Counted from the stretch's first letter, positions 34,595 to 44,826 are shown. The stretch is 64,000 bases of DNA from Pedobacter aquae (GCF_008195825.1 NZ_CP043329.1:248001-312000), one strand, 5' to 3'. Translations and numbers: made by a program. Notes: generated by a model from the letters alone, not told the origin.

Positions 34595-36793
34595 TTAGCT
34601 TAGATATTTAGGAATAGTAAATGAAAATGTACTGCCTTGGCCTAAAACGCTTTCTACCTTAAATTCTCCGCCACATTTCTTCACTAAATCATTACAGAAG
34701 TATAAGCCCAGCCCAGTACCTTTCTCTTTTTTAGTACCTAATGTACTTTTGTTTTTGGTGGTAAATAAATTATCTATTTGTTCTTGAGACATTCCAATAC
34801 CGCTATCTTTTACCTTTAGCTCAAAGTGATTTGTATGTTCTTCTAGTTGGATGATGATTTCTTTATTGTCATCAGAAAATTTAATAGCATTAAGTACCAA
34901 ATTTCTAATGATAATCATGCTTAGCATGGCATCTATTTTGATCTTAACCTCTGGATTTATCTGGTTTATAATGCTAATGTTTTTCTCCTTAGCAAAAGGT
35001 TGCAAAGAGGCTGTTTTTTCGTTTATAAAATTAAATAGGTTTTGTTCCGTGATTTTTAAACTGAAACCTTTAAGTTGAGATTTAGCCCAAAAAAGTAAGC
35101 TGTCAAGAATTTCAGAAGTATCTTTTACGTTTTTGGATATTTGAGGGATAAAACTTTTAAAATCATCCGCATCTAAAATATTGTTTTCTAATAGTTCTAA
35201 TACAGAAGAAAGATGCCCAATTGGTTTTCTTAAATCATGAGAAATAATAGTGAAAATTTGGTCTTTATGATTATTTAAATCAGAAAATGCTTGAGATTGT
35301 TTGTTTAACTCTATTCTGCTTATTTCTATTTCATGATTTTTTTGAGCTAAATCTTCATTTATTCTTTTCTGTAATTGCTGATTTCTAACGCTAATAAAAG
35401 TAAAAATCCCCAGTATCATCAGGATGAAAACAACAAAGCCCAAGGTATATCTTTGGGTTAGAATTTTTGATTCTAACACCTTTTGCTTTTGATTTTTTAT
35501 AAGGTTTTCTATTTGTTTTTTTTTATCATAATCTCTTGTTGCAATTAAAACCGCAACTTGTTTTAAATTATCTTCTAGCTTTAAAGATTTTTCAAGTTTT
35601 AAAGCATCCTTTTGTGTGTTAAATGCTTTTTCAAACTTTCCCTGTTTGGCATAAGTTTCTTTCAAAAACTCTAAAATATTTACTTTTAAAGGAGTTTGAT
35701 TAGTATTTCTGCAAAGATCCAAAGCCTTTTGGGCTATTTCTTCGGCCTCTTCAAGTTTATTTTGCTTGTTTAACAAATCTATTTGATGCGTTAAAGCAAA
35801 AGTTTTGTGAAAAGTTAAAGATTTTTGGTTTGCAATATTTAGTGCTGTATCTAAATAGGCTTCAGCTTTATCAAAAGCCTTGTTTTTAATAGCCAACATT
35901 CCCAAATTACTATAAGTCAAACTCACAATTTCATACTCTTGCAAGTTCATCGCTTTAGCTAATTTTAGAGCTTTTTCTAAATAAAATTTAGCTTTTAAAA
36001 GTTCATTTTTACTTAAATAGTTTGCGCCTAAGTTTTCATAAGCATAGCAAAGTGTAGCTGTATCTTTTAAACTGATGGCAATGGCTTCACTCTTTTTGAG
36101 GTAATAAATAGCTTTATCGTAGATTTTTAGTGTAGAAAAAAGCTGACCTAAATTGCTGGATGATGTCCCTAGTCCTTCGTTATTTTTTAAAGCTTTGTTT
36201 AAAGTATAAGATTCTAAATAATGTACAATAGCTTTTCCGTAATCGCCACTATAATCATAGCTAACACCTAAATTAGTATGTACATCGGCGATTAATAAGG
36301 TGTCTTGTTTTCCCTTAGCTAGACATTTTTTATAAGCATCAACAGCTTTGGTAGTTTCATCTAAATACTGATAGCAATAGGCTATATTAAATAGAGCTTC
36401 TGCTTCAGAAATATCAGACTTTAAAAATTTGGCATTTTCATAAGCCAATTGAAAGTTTTTAAGAGCTTTTGTGTATTGATAATCGTCTAAAAGAACATTA
36501 CCCTGTAAAAAATAACCTTTAAATAAGCCAAATTTGTATTGATGTTTTTTAGAAAGCGCTATAACATCTTCACTTATTTTAAAAACCTCTTTTTTATTCT
36601 TCTTTTTAGCTTTTGCTTCTTTAATAAGATTGTTAATCGTAACAGTATCTTTTTGTAGGTTATAGCTGTTGGCAGTATTTACAATAAAAAAATTAACCAC
36701 GAGAAAGAAAAATAACCTGTATAGCGTGAATTTTGTAGGAAACAGCGCCTTCAATGGTTTAAATATTAGGTTATGAATTTGTTTATTTCTCAT
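34595..36793 (-). CDS. TPR-containing membrane sensor histidine kinase
   Basis: This protein of about 732 residues (ATG at 36793) has an N-terminal signal/anchor and a periplasmic run of tetratricopeptide repeats (about 45-430, with KALKNFQLAYENAK and TNLGVSYDYSGDYGKAI). One membrane helix follows near 449-468 (GFVVFILMILGIFTFIS), then a coiled coil and a HisKA/HATPase core. The phosphorylated His is near residue 519 in IISHDLRKP. The N box reads NLVLNAIKFS, the G1 box DSGIGM and the G2 box GTGLGLYFC. No response regulator lies beside it. TPR kinases of this layout are common in Bacteroidota and the signal is unknown. Confidence 0.93.
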   Translation of the reverse strand: MRNKQIHNLIFKPLKALFPTKFTLYRLFFFLVVNFFIVNTANSYNLQKDTVTINNLIKEAKAKKKNKKEVFKISEDVIALSKKHQYKFGLFKGYFLQGNVLLDDYQYTKALKNFQLAYENAKFLKSDISEAEALFNIAYCYQYLDETTKAVDAYKKCLAKGKQDTLLIADVHTNLGVSYDYSGDYGKAIVHYLESYTLNKALKNNEGLGTSSSNLGQLFSTLKIYDKAIYYLKKSEAIAISLKDTATLCYAYENLGANYLSKNELLKAKFYLEKALKLAKAMNLQEYEIVSLTYSNLGMLAIKNKAFDKAEAYLDTALNIANQKSLTFHKTFALTHQIDLLNKQNKLEEAEEIAQKALDLCRNTNQTPLKVNILEFLKETYAKQGKFEKAFNTQKDALKLEKSLKLEDNLKQVAVLIATRDYDKKKQIENLIKNQKQKVLESKILTQRYTLGFVVFILMILGIFTFISVRNQQLQKRINEDLAQKNHEIEISRIELNKQSQAFSDLNNHKDQIFTIISHDLRKPIGHLSSVLELLENNILDADDFKSFIPQISKNVKDTSEILDSLLFWAKSQLKGFSLKITEQNLFNFINEKTASLQPFAKEKNISIINQINPEVKIKIDAMLSMIIIRNLVLNAIKFSDDNKEIIIQLEEHTNHFELKVKDSGIGMSQEQIDNLFTTKNKSTLGTKKEKGTGLGLYFCNDLVKKCGGEFKVESVLGQGSTFSFTIPKYLS

Positions 36794-36901
36794 TATCAAA
36801 TTAGCGGGCGCTAAAGTACTTGTTTTTAAAACATTAGAAAAATTAGATTTAAATTTTTTAACTGTTTTTTAATTTTTTAACTTTCTTATTACTTTTTAGC
36901 A

Positions 36902-36931
36902 TAAAAAAAGGGATAAATTTCTTCATCCCTT
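36902..36931 (-). terminator. Terminator of glyS
   Basis: Read on the minus strand, a 7-bp stem AAGGGAT / ATCCCTT (plus-strand arms 36908-36914 and 36925-36931) is followed by a run of seven T. It lies 21 bases after the glyS stop. Confidence 0.75.
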
Positions 36932-36952
36932 GTCTTTATTTTTAATGAAAAC

Positions 36953-38413
36953 TTAGTTCAATATATTTTTCCAACTTACAAGTTTGGCAATGATGTTTTC
37001 TAATTCATCAACAGCAACGCGTTCTTGCTCCATACTATCTCTATGTCTTATGGTTACCGTATTATCTTCTAAACTTTGATGATCTACCGTAATACAGAAA
37101 GGTGTGCCAATAGCGTCTTGTCTTCTATAACGTTTACCAATAGAATCTTTTTCATCATAAGCCATGTTAAAATCTAATTTTAAACGGTTCATAATTTCTC
37201 TAGCTTTTTCTGGTAAACCATCTTTTTTAGTTAATGGTAAAACTGCAGCTTTATATGGTGCTAAAGCCGGATGCAAATGTAAAACACTTCTAGAGTCTTG
37301 TTTATCAGCTGTACTTAAATCTTGCTCTTCAAAAGAGTTTATCAGCGTAAGCAAAAAGAAACGGTCTAAACCAATAGAAGTTTCTATAACATAAGGGACG
37401 TAGTTTTGGTTAATCTCCGGATCAAAAAACTGCATTTTTTTACCAGAAAACTCTTGGTGCTGACTTAAATCAAAATCTGTTCTAGAGTGTATACCTTCAA
37501 CTTCTTTAAAACCAAAAGGGAATTCAAATTCAATATCTACAGCTGCATTTGCATAATGTGCTAGCTTAGTATGGTCATGAAAACGGTATTTATCCGGATT
37601 TGTGCCTACTGCCAAATGCCATTTTAAACGGGTTTCTTTCCAATGTTTGTACCATTCCATCTCAGTACCAGGGCGTACAAAAAATTGCATTTCCATTTGT
37701 TCAAACTCACGCATACGCATGATAAACTGACGGGCAATAACTTCATTTCTGAAAGCTTTACCAATTTGAGCAATTCCGAAAGGTATTTTCATCCTCCCAG
37801 ATTTTTGAACATTTAAAAAATTCACGAATATACCTTGTGCAGTTTCTGGTCTTAAATAAACCTCATCAGAACCATCTGCCATAGCGCCCATTTGGGTAGA
37901 AAACATCAGGTTAAACTGACGCACATCAGTCCAATTTCTAGTGCCAGACACCGGACAAACAATTTCATGTTCTTCTATCAAAGCTTTTAAGCGTGGTAAA
38001 TCTTCGGCTTTTAAAGCTTCATCCATATCATGCTGAAGTTTTTCAGCTTTATCAGTTTTACCGTCTTTCTCGTACCTGCTGATTTTATCTTCCAATAATT
38101 GGTCGGCTCTGTAACGTTTTTTAGAGTCTTTATTATCAATCATAGGATCGTTAAAACCATCTACGTGTCCGCTGGCTTTCCATATTTTGGGGTGCATAAA
38201 AATTGCAGAATCAATACCTACAATATTTTCATTCATTTGCACCATGGCTTTCCACCAGTAGGTTTTGATGTTGTTTTTCAATTCGGCACCTAGTTGCCCA
38301 TAATCATAAACAGCACTAAGTCCGTCATATATTTCACTGCTTTGGAAAACAAAACCGTATTCTTTAGCGTGTGATATTACATTTTTAAAAAGTTCGTCGT
38401 TATTTTTTGCCAT
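36953..38413 (-). CDS. glyS: Glycine--tRNA ligase (homodimeric class II)
   Basis: This 486-residue cytosolic enzyme charges tRNA-Gly. It shows class II motifs: the N-terminal EYGFVFQSSEIYDGLSAVYDYGQLGAELK, the motif 2 region FGIAQIGKAFRNEVIARQFIMRMREFEQMEMQFF, and motif 3 in VIETSIGLDRFFL. The C-terminal anticodon-binding domain starts near LAPYKAAVLPLTKKDG and ends with VTIRHRDSMEQERVAVDEL. The length fits the archaeal/eukaryotic-type homodimer used by Bacteroidota. The gene symbol glyS is used here as in Bacteroidota genomes. Confidence 0.96.
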   Translation of the reverse strand: MAKNNDELFKNVISHAKEYGFVFQSSEIYDGLSAVYDYGQLGAELKNNIKTYWWKAMVQMNENIVGIDSAIFMHPKIWKASGHVDGFNDPMIDNKDSKKRYRADQLLEDKISRYEKDGKTDKAEKLQHDMDEALKAEDLPRLKALIEEHEIVCPVSGTRNWTDVRQFNLMFSTQMGAMADGSDEVYLRPETAQGIFVNFLNVQKSGRMKIPFGIAQIGKAFRNEVIARQFIMRMREFEQMEMQFFVRPGTEMEWYKHWKETRLKWHLAVGTNPDKYRFHDHTKLAHYANAAVDIEFEFPFGFKEVEGIHSRTDFDLSQHQEFSGKKMQFFDPEINQNYVPYVIETSIGLDRFFLLTLINSFEEQDLSTADKQDSRSVLHLHPALAPYKAAVLPLTKKDGLPEKAREIMNRLKLDFNMAYDEKDSIGKRYRRQDAIGTPFCITVDHQSLEDNTVTIRHRDSMEQERVAVDELENIIAKLVSWKNILN

Positions 38414-38420
38414 GATGCTG

Positions 38421-38428
38421 CAAATATA
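38421..38428 (-). promoter_or_regulatory. Candidate -7 box just upstream of glyS
   Basis: On the minus strand TATATTTG (consensus TAnnTTTG) ends seven bases before the glyS ATG. A start at the usual spacing would make the mRNA leaderless or nearly so. No clear -33 TTTG is present. Confidence 0.4.
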
Positions 38429-38547
38429 ACATTGCAGTAATTTTTAACTCTATTTTATGCTAAATTTTTTTAAGGTATTGATAAAGGCCTGTTTATAAAC
38501 CTCGCTGAATAATAATATATTAGCACCACCAATTTTAAATCAACAAT

Positions 38548-40491
38548 ATGAAAAAATTATTACTTGCTATTTTTTTCATAGCAAGCTTGCAACAAGTAGT
38601 TGCCCAAAATTTACTTAGTGGCAAATACAATACGGAAGCTTTAAAGAAGTTACTCATCTCGCAATCTACATGGAAACCATTTCCCAAAATTCAAGAGCGC
38701 CAAGAATGGGCTAAAGCAAATCAGGTGAATTTAAAAGATAACCTGGCGAAAGCAGAAACCTATCTCAATTACTCGTGGCCTTCTATACCTGCTACGGTTT
38801 CTTTATTGATAGAAAGAACTGGCGATAGGGAAGAATACCAAAATATAAGTTTCAAAAAACGAGAGGTGTTATTGACATTGTTGTTTGCTGAGATTTATGA
38901 AAATAAAGGTCGCTTTACAGATCAAATCATTGATGGTATTTGGTCTATTAGCGAAGAATCTTTCTGGGGAGTATCCGCTCATTTACCAAAGAAAAAGGAA
39001 AATTCTGGCTTGGTTGATGTGTCTGAACCGTTTGTTGATTTATTTGCAGCAGAAACCGCAACCTTACTTTCTTGGATTGATTACTACCTGGCAGAAAAAC
39101 TCGATAAAGTTTCACCGCAAATAAGAAAGCGTATTTATTTTGAGATTAATCAAAGAGTTTTAACTCCATTAATGACAAAAAATCATGGGTTTATGGGGAA
39201 TAATGCCGACGGTAGAAGACCTAATAACTGGAATCCATGGATTTGCTCTAACTGGTTAAATACAGTTTTATTGATAGAAAAGAATGAAGATAAAAGAGCA
39301 GAAGCTGTACATAAGATCTTAAGTGTTTTAGATAATTTCTTAAATCCATATCCTTTAGATGGCGGTTGCGATGAAGGCCCAGGCTATTGGGGTGCTGCCG
39401 CAGCATCTTTGTATGATAACCTTTCTCTTTTAAACTTAGCCACCAATAATGCTTTTAGCTATACTTATCAGGATGAAAAGGTGAAGAATATGGCTGCGTT
39501 TATTTATAAAGCACAAATTAGTGAAACCTATTTTATCAATTTTGCTGATGCGAACCCAAAACCGAGTATGGATGCTCCTATGATTTATCGTTTTGGGAAA
39601 GCCATAAACGATGAAAATATGAAGAGATTTGGAGCCTATTATTACAAACCAGGCACCAAAGTTTCTAGATTTCATATCTTTAGAAATTTCTTTGAACTTT
39701 TCTTAGATGAAGAATTAAAGAATGTACCTAAACAGCTTCCGCTTCCTAAAAGTGTTTGGTTGCCAGAAACCGAGGTAATGCTAGCTCGTGATAAAGCGGG
39801 CAGCACCAAAGGATTTACCCTTGCCGCAAAAGGCGGCCATAATGATGAAAGCCATAACCATAATGATATTGGTAATTTTATTGTTTATGTTGATGGAAAT
39901 CCTTTATTGATAGACGTAGGAAGCGGTACTTATACCAGAAGAACTTTCTCTGATGATAGGTATGACATTTGGTTTAATGCTTCCAATTACCATAACACCC
40001 CAACTGTAAATGGTTGTGTACAAAGTCCGGGTAAAGATTTTAAAGCCACAGATTTAAGCTTTGCAGATGATAAATCAAAAGCTGTTTTCGCTTTAGATAT
40101 TGCTAAATCTTACCCTAAAGAAGCTGGTTTAATAAGTTGGAAAAGGGCTATTACCTTAAATAGAGGGAAAAATATCCAGATTAAAGATACTTATCAATTA
40201 AAAGCTGAGGGTGGTTTTATCAATCATTTAATGACTTGTTATCCGGCAGAAGTAAAATCGCCTGGCTTAATCATCATCAAATATGAAAAAGATGGTGTTA
40301 AGAAAGATTTTGCCATCCAATACGAGGCTTCTTTATTAAACGCTAGCATAGAAAAAGTAAAATTAGGTATCCCAGAAGATAAAAGCGTAAAACGTAATTG
40401 GGGAGATCATATTTACCGTATCAACCTTAGTTTAATAAAGCCATCAGCAGCAGGCACTCTTAATTTGATGGTAAAAGAAGCTAAGCTTTAA
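38548..40491 (+). CDS. Heparinase II/III-family polysaccharide lyase-like protein
   Basis: This 647-residue exported protein has a signal peptide (FIASLQQVVAQ), an alpha/alpha-toroid N-terminal domain (about 50-390, with RPNNWNPWICSNWL and DGGCDEGPGYW) and a C-terminal beta-sandwich of the heparinase II/III type. The latter carries GGHNDESHNHNDIGNFIVY, LLIDVGSGTYTRRTF and NTPTVNG. The His and Asn in these motifs fit the active site of lyases that cut uronic-acid polysaccharides. The substrate could be alginate, heparin-like or another uronate polymer and cannot be fixed here. It is not within a Sus-like locus. Confidence 0.82.
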   Translation: MKKLLLAIFFIASLQQVVAQNLLSGKYNTEALKKLLISQSTWKPFPKIQERQEWAKANQVNLKDNLAKAETYLNYSWPSIPATVSLLIERTGDREEYQNISFKKREVLLTLLFAEIYENKGRFTDQIIDGIWSISEESFWGVSAHLPKKKENSGLVDVSEPFVDLFAAETATLLSWIDYYLAEKLDKVSPQIRKRIYFEINQRVLTPLMTKNHGFMGNNADGRRPNNWNPWICSNWLNTVLLIEKNEDKRAEAVHKILSVLDNFLNPYPLDGGCDEGPGYWGAAAASLYDNLSLLNLATNNAFSYTYQDEKVKNMAAFIYKAQISETYFINFADANPKPSMDAPMIYRFGKAINDENMKRFGAYYYKPGTKVSRFHIFRNFFELFLDEELKNVPKQLPLPKSVWLPETEVMLARDKAGSTKGFTLAAKGGHNDESHNHNDIGNFIVYVDGNPLLIDVGSGTYTRRTFSDDRYDIWFNASNYHNTPTVNGCVQSPGKDFKATDLSFADDKSKAVFALDIAKSYPKEAGLISWKRAITLNRGKNIQIKDTYQLKAEGGFINHLMTCYPAEVKSPGLIIIKYEKDGVKKDFAIQYEASLLNASIEKVKLGIPEDKSVKRNWGDHIYRINLSLIKPSAAGTLNLMVKEAKL

Positions 40492-40532
40492 TAATTTTCG
40501 CCTAACATAAGGGCAAATTGTTAAATTGCGCC

Positions 40533-41246
40533 ATGTCTGTAAAGGTATCGGGTTTATTTAAAATTTACGGCGTTCAAAAAGCGGTTAACGGAATTTCTTT
40601 TGAGGCTTTCCCTGGAAGGGTATTGGGTTTTCTTGGGCCTAATGGTGCAGGTAAATCTACAACCATGAAAATTTTAACAGGTTATTTACCCCAAACCTCC
40701 GGAAATGCTAGTGTTTGTGGTTTTGATGTAAATACCCATACCCTTGATGCTAAAAAGCATATCGGTTATTTGCCAGAAAGTAATCCTTTATATCCAGAAA
40801 TGTATGTAAAAGAGTTTCTGACCTTTGTTTGCGATATTCATCAAATAAAAAATATTAAAAAACGTATTCAGGAAGTTATACAGCTTACAGGTTTAGGGCC
40901 AGAGCAGCATAAGAAAATTGGCCAGCTATCAAAAGGGTATAAACAAAGGGTTGGCTTGGCACAAGCTATCATTCATGATCCTGAAGTACTTATTTTAGAT
41001 GAACCAACATCGGGCCTAGACCCAAACCAACTCATAGAAATTAGAAAGTTGATTAAAGATTTAGGGAAAACTAAAACCGTTATCTTATCAACCCATATTA
41101 TGCAAGAAGTAGAGGCCATTTGTGACGATGTCATCATCATCAATAAAGGTAAAATTGTGGCTAACGACCGTTTAGAAACACTATTACAAAAGCATCATAC
41201 CCAAAATATTGAACCTATATTTGTGGCTTTAACCAAAGAGAATTAA
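40533..41246 (+). CDS. gldA: Gliding-type ABC transporter ATP-binding subunit
   Basis: This 237-residue ATPase has Walker A GPNGAGKST at residues 35-43, signature LSKGYKQRVGLAQA, Walker B EVLILDEPTSGLD and a switch His in ILSTHIMQEVEA. The ATG at 40533 gives MSVKVSGLFKIYG and is preferred over an upstream TTG at 40518. The stop overlaps the next start (TAATG). It forms a transporter with the GldF and GldG homologues that follow. In Flavobacterium this complex is linked to gliding, but it also occurs in non-gliding relatives, so motility is not implied. Confidence 0.93.
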   Translation: MSVKVSGLFKIYGVQKAVNGISFEAFPGRVLGFLGPNGAGKSTTMKILTGYLPQTSGNASVCGFDVNTHTLDAKKHIGYLPESNPLYPEMYVKEFLTFVCDIHQIKNIKKRIQEVIQLTGLGPEQHKKIGQLSKGYKQRVGLAQAIIHDPEVLILDEPTSGLDPNQLIEIRKLIKDLGKTKTVILSTHIMQEVEAICDDVIIINKGKIVANDRLETLLQKHHTQNIEPIFVALTKEN

Positions 41247-41974
41247 TGCTAACGATATTTATAAAAGAACTTAATTCTTATTTCAGCTCATTGGTAGCTT
41301 ACATCACTATCGTGATTTTTCTTACCGCAATGGGCTTGTTTTTATGGCTTTTTCCAGATACCAGTATTTTAGAATATGGCTATGCAGGTTTAGATAGCTT
41401 ATTTAACATAGCTCCGTATTTATTTATGTTTTTAATACCCGCTATTACCATGCGTTCTTTAGCTGAAGAGAAAAAAGAAGGCACTTTTGAGCTATTGGCA
41501 ACCAAGCCACTTACAGATTGGCAAATTGTATTGGGTAAATACCTAGCAGCTTTAGCTTTGGTAATAATAGCGATACTGCCAACCGGAATTTATTACTACA
41601 CCGTTTATCATTTAGGGGGCGTTGAAGGAAATATTGATTCTGGGGCTGTCATTGGTTCTTACATCGGGTTGATATTATTAGGTGGGGCTTATGTAGCCAT
41701 AGGTATTTTTTGTTCCTCAATCACTAAAAACCAAATCATAGCTTTTACTATTGCAGTTTTTTTAAGCTTTTTCGCCTTCAGCGGATTTGATTCCATCAGC
41801 CAGCTTTTAGCTCTACAAAAAATAGATGATATCATCATTAATTTAGGTATCAATCATCATTATCAAGCTATCAGTAGAGGGGTTTTAGATACCCGAGATT
41901 TATTGTACTTCTTAAGTGTAATTAGCATTTTTTTAGTGCTTACGAAAACTATTTTAGGAGGTAGAAAATGGTAA
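41246..41974 (+). CDS. gldF: Gliding-type ABC transporter permease subunit
   Basis: This 242-residue membrane protein has about six helices. Family landmarks are IFIKELNSYFSSLVAYITIVIF at the start, PAITMRSLAEEKKEGTFELLATKPLTDWQIVLGKYLAALALV in the middle and IGIFCSSITKNQIIAF later. It overlaps gldA by one base and gldG by seven bases, so the three are translated together. It is expected to form the inner-membrane channel with GldG. Confidence 0.93.
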   Translation: MLTIFIKELNSYFSSLVAYITIVIFLTAMGLFLWLFPDTSILEYGYAGLDSLFNIAPYLFMFLIPAITMRSLAEEKKEGTFELLATKPLTDWQIVLGKYLAALALVIIAILPTGIYYYTVYHLGGVEGNIDSGAVIGSYIGLILLGGAYVAIGIFCSSITKNQIIAFTIAVFLSFFAFSGFDSISQLLALQKIDDIIINLGINHHYQAISRGVLDTRDLLYFLSVISIFLVLTKTILGGRKW

Positions 41975-43653
41975 ATCAAAAGAAAAAAGACCTGCTACAT
42001 TTAGCTCTGGTATTACTTGCCGTTGTTTTGGTACAAGTTTTTGCTCAGTTTTTCTTTACCAGAATAGACTTTACCAAAGAGAAAAGATTCACCCTATCTG
42101 CCACCACAGAAGAAATATTACGCAATTTAAAAGAGCCCGTAAAAGTAACAGTTTATTTAGAGGGAGATTTTCCAGCTGGTTTTAAAAGGTTAAGAAGCGC
42201 AACAAAAGATTTATTAGGCGATTATAAAGCCTATGCAGGCTCAAACCTTCAATTTGAGTTTATAGACCCCGCTGCTGATAAAAATCAGCAAGAGCAACAA
42301 GCATTTTTTGAGGAGCTTTATAATAAAGGGATAGAACCCACAAACCTTAGCGTTAAGCAAGAGGGCGGTTTAACGCAAAAACTCATATTCCCTGCGGCTA
42401 TGGTAAGTTTCAACGGTAGAGAAATACCTGTTAAACTTTTACAAACCAGAATAGGCTTAAATCCTGAAGAGGTTTTGAATAATTCTATCCAAAATTTAGA
42501 ATACGCTTTTACATCAACCATAAAAAAAATTACAGCGGGTGGCAAACCTCGTGTAGCTTTAACAGAAGGGCATGGCGAACTTACTGATTTGCAGCTTCAA
42601 GACGCTATGCAAGCCTTATCAGAAGGTTATGAAGTAGGTAGGGTAGATTTAAAAGAAATCACTTGGGAAGGTTTAAAAAAGATAAAACTTTTAATTATCC
42701 CAAAGCCTAATGAAGAATTTACAGAGTTAGAGAAATTTAAAATAGACCAATACCTGATGCAAGGCGGTAAAGTTTTTTGGGCTATAGACCAAGTACATGC
42801 CGAATTAGATAGCATGCAGCAAGGCGATGGCGAGCAGCTAGCATTCCCCAAGAAATTGAATTTGGATGATCAATTATTTAAATACGGCATCCGCGTAAAT
42901 TATGATTTGGTTGGCGATATGAATTGCATGCAAATTCCGCTAAATGTAGGAAATATAGCAGGAGAGGGTCAAATACAAATGGTTCCTTGGTTGTTTTATC
43001 CTATTATAATGCCTTTTTCTAGCAATCCAATAGTTAGGAATTTAGAAGGTATCAAAACCGAGTTCATCAACACCATAGATACCATTGCAGTTGAAGGTCT
43101 AAGACAAGAAGTATTATTAACAACATCTCCTTTTAGCAAAAAGTTGAATACGCCTACCTTAATTTCTTTAAACATGGTAGAGCAAACACCAGATCCAAAA
43201 ACTTTCCAAAGCGAGCCCAAACCTGTTTGTGTTTTAGTTGAGGGTAAGTTTACTTCCATATTTAAAAACAGAATGTTACCAGCAGGTATTCCAGCTTCGG
43301 CTTTTATTCCGGAAAGTAATTTTACTAAAATGTTGGTATTCAGTGATGGTGATATACTTAGAAATCAGATAAGCGCTACAGATGGGTCTGTTTTTCCTTT
43401 GGGTTATGACCGTTACACCCAACAAACCTTTGGTAATAAAACATTTTTACTCAATTTAGCAGATTATTTAACCAACGATGCCGAGCTTATTAAGCTCCGT
43501 AGCAAAGAAATTAAACTTAGATTATTAGATAAAGCAAAAATTATAGAAGAGAAATTAACATGGCAGCTCGTAAATATGCTGTTTCCTATTGTTTTAATTG
43601 TAGTTTTTGGAATTTTTCAACATATTTATAGGAAACGCAGGTATACTGCTTAA
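41968..43653 (+). CDS. gldG: Gliding-type ABC transporter substrate-binding-like subunit
   Basis: This 561-residue protein has one N-terminal helix (LLHLALVLLAVVLVQVFAQFFF), a long periplasmic domain and a C-terminal helix (LVNMLFPIVLIVVFGIFQ). GldG landmarks include RFTLSATTEEILRNLKEPVKVTVYL, FEFIDPAADKN and RVALTEGHGELTD, followed by NRMLPAGIP. It overlaps gldF by seven bases. The next gene, dnaN, starts 48 bases downstream on the same strand. Confidence 0.93.
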   Translation: MVNQKKKDLLHLALVLLAVVLVQVFAQFFFTRIDFTKEKRFTLSATTEEILRNLKEPVKVTVYLEGDFPAGFKRLRSATKDLLGDYKAYAGSNLQFEFIDPAADKNQQEQQAFFEELYNKGIEPTNLSVKQEGGLTQKLIFPAAMVSFNGREIPVKLLQTRIGLNPEEVLNNSIQNLEYAFTSTIKKITAGGKPRVALTEGHGELTDLQLQDAMQALSEGYEVGRVDLKEITWEGLKKIKLLIIPKPNEEFTELEKFKIDQYLMQGGKVFWAIDQVHAELDSMQQGDGEQLAFPKKLNLDDQLFKYGIRVNYDLVGDMNCMQIPLNVGNIAGEGQIQMVPWLFYPIIMPFSSNPIVRNLEGIKTEFINTIDTIAVEGLRQEVLLTTSPFSKKLNTPTLISLNMVEQTPDPKTFQSEPKPVCVLVEGKFTSIFKNRMLPAGIPASAFIPESNFTKMLVFSDGDILRNQISATDGSVFPLGYDRYTQQTFGNKTFLLNLADYLTNDAELIKLRSKEIKLRLLDKAKIIEEKLTWQLVNMLFPIVLIVVFGIFQHIYRKRRYTA

Positions 43654-43701
43654 AATTTATATTTTTGGTACTTAATAATAGCATTAAACACAACCGATAA
43701 G

Positions 43702-44826
43702 ATGAGATTCATTGTTTCTACGTCAACGTTATTAAAACATTTACAAGCAGTAAGTGGCGCATTAAGCAGCAGTGCTGTTTTACCCATATTAGAAAACTTT
43801 TTATTTGAGATAAAAGAGGGCAGTTTGGTAATATCAGCAACAGATTTACAAACCAGTATGATTACTTCTTTAGCTGTAGAGTCTAAGGAAGGTGGTAAAA
43901 TTGCAGTGCCATCAAAAATATTATTAGATACCTTAAAAACACTACCCGAGCAGCCAGTTGCTTTCTCTGTAGATGATAAAACGTTCGCTATTGAGATAAG
44001 TGCCGGAGACGGTAAGTATAAATTAAGTGGAGAAAACGGCGATGATTTCCCTAAAATCCCTTCGGTAGAAAATGCAGCTACGGTTAATTTACCAACATCT
44101 GTTTTAGCAGAAGCTATTAACAAAACCATTTTTGCTGTTAGTAACGATGAATTACGTCCGGCTATGACAGGTGTTTTTTGCCAGTTATCTCCACAAAACA
44201 TCACTTTTGTGGCTACAGATGCGCATAAATTAGTTAGATATAGAAGAAATGATGCACAAGCAGAAAGTGCAACATCTTTTATCTTACCTAAAAAAGCTTT
44301 AAACCTTTTAAAATCATCATTACCAGCAGAAGATGTTAATGTAGCGGTAGAATACAACGCAACTAGTGCTTTCTTCAAATTTGCTAACATCAGCTTAATT
44401 TGTAGGTTGATAGATGAGCGTTACCCAGATTACGAAGCTGTAATTCCTCAAAATAACCCTAATAAATTAACTCTAGACAGAGGCTTATTCTTAAACTGTT
44501 TAAAAAGGGTAGTTATTTTTGCCAATAAAACTACACATCAGGTAAGATTAAAAATCAGCGGTAGCGAGTTACATATCTCTTCAGAAGATATTGATTTTTC
44601 TAACGAGGCTCACGAGCGTATTGGCTGCCAGTACGATGGTGAAGATATGGAAATAGGTTTCAATGCTAAGTTCTTAATAGAAATGTTAAACAACTTATCT
44701 GGCGAAGAAATTACTTTAGAAATGTCTACTCCAAACAGAGCAGGTTTGCTTTTCCCAAGTATTAAAGACGAAAACGAAGATATTTTAATGTTGGTTATGC
44801 CGGTAATGTTAAACAACTACGCATAA
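43702..44826 (+). CDS. dnaN: DNA polymerase III beta subunit (sliding clamp)
   Basis: This 374-residue clamp subunit keeps the replicative polymerase on DNA as a dimeric ring. The three-domain clamp fold is evident from MRFIVSTSTLLKHLQAVSGALSSSAVLPILENFLFEI, from RPAMTGVFCQLSPQNITFVATDAHKLVRY in the second domain and from a C-terminus ending VMPVMLNNYA. There is no dnaA or replication origin near it, so this is not the usual ori-linked location. A terminator follows. Confidence 0.97.
   Translation: MRFIVSTSTLLKHLQAVSGALSSSAVLPILENFLFEIKEGSLVISATDLQTSMITSLAVESKEGGKIAVPSKILLDTLKTLPEQPVAFSVDDKTFAIEISAGDGKYKLSGENGDDFPKIPSVENAATVNLPTSVLAEAINKTIFAVSNDELRPAMTGVFCQLSPQNITFVATDAHKLVRYRRNDAQAESATSFILPKKALNLLKSSLPAEDVNVAVEYNATSAFFKFANISLICRLIDERYPDYEAVIPQNNPNKLTLDRGLFLNCLKRVVIFANKTTHQVRLKISGSELHISSEDIDFSNEAHERIGCQYDGEDMEIGFNAKFLIEMLNNLSGEEITLEMSTPNRAGLLFPSIKDENEDILMLVMPVMLNNYA

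Noticed and set aside
43650-44390. A 246-codon minus-strand frame over dnaN
   Set aside because: It is antisense to a complete, conserved dnaN and looks like a coding shadow.
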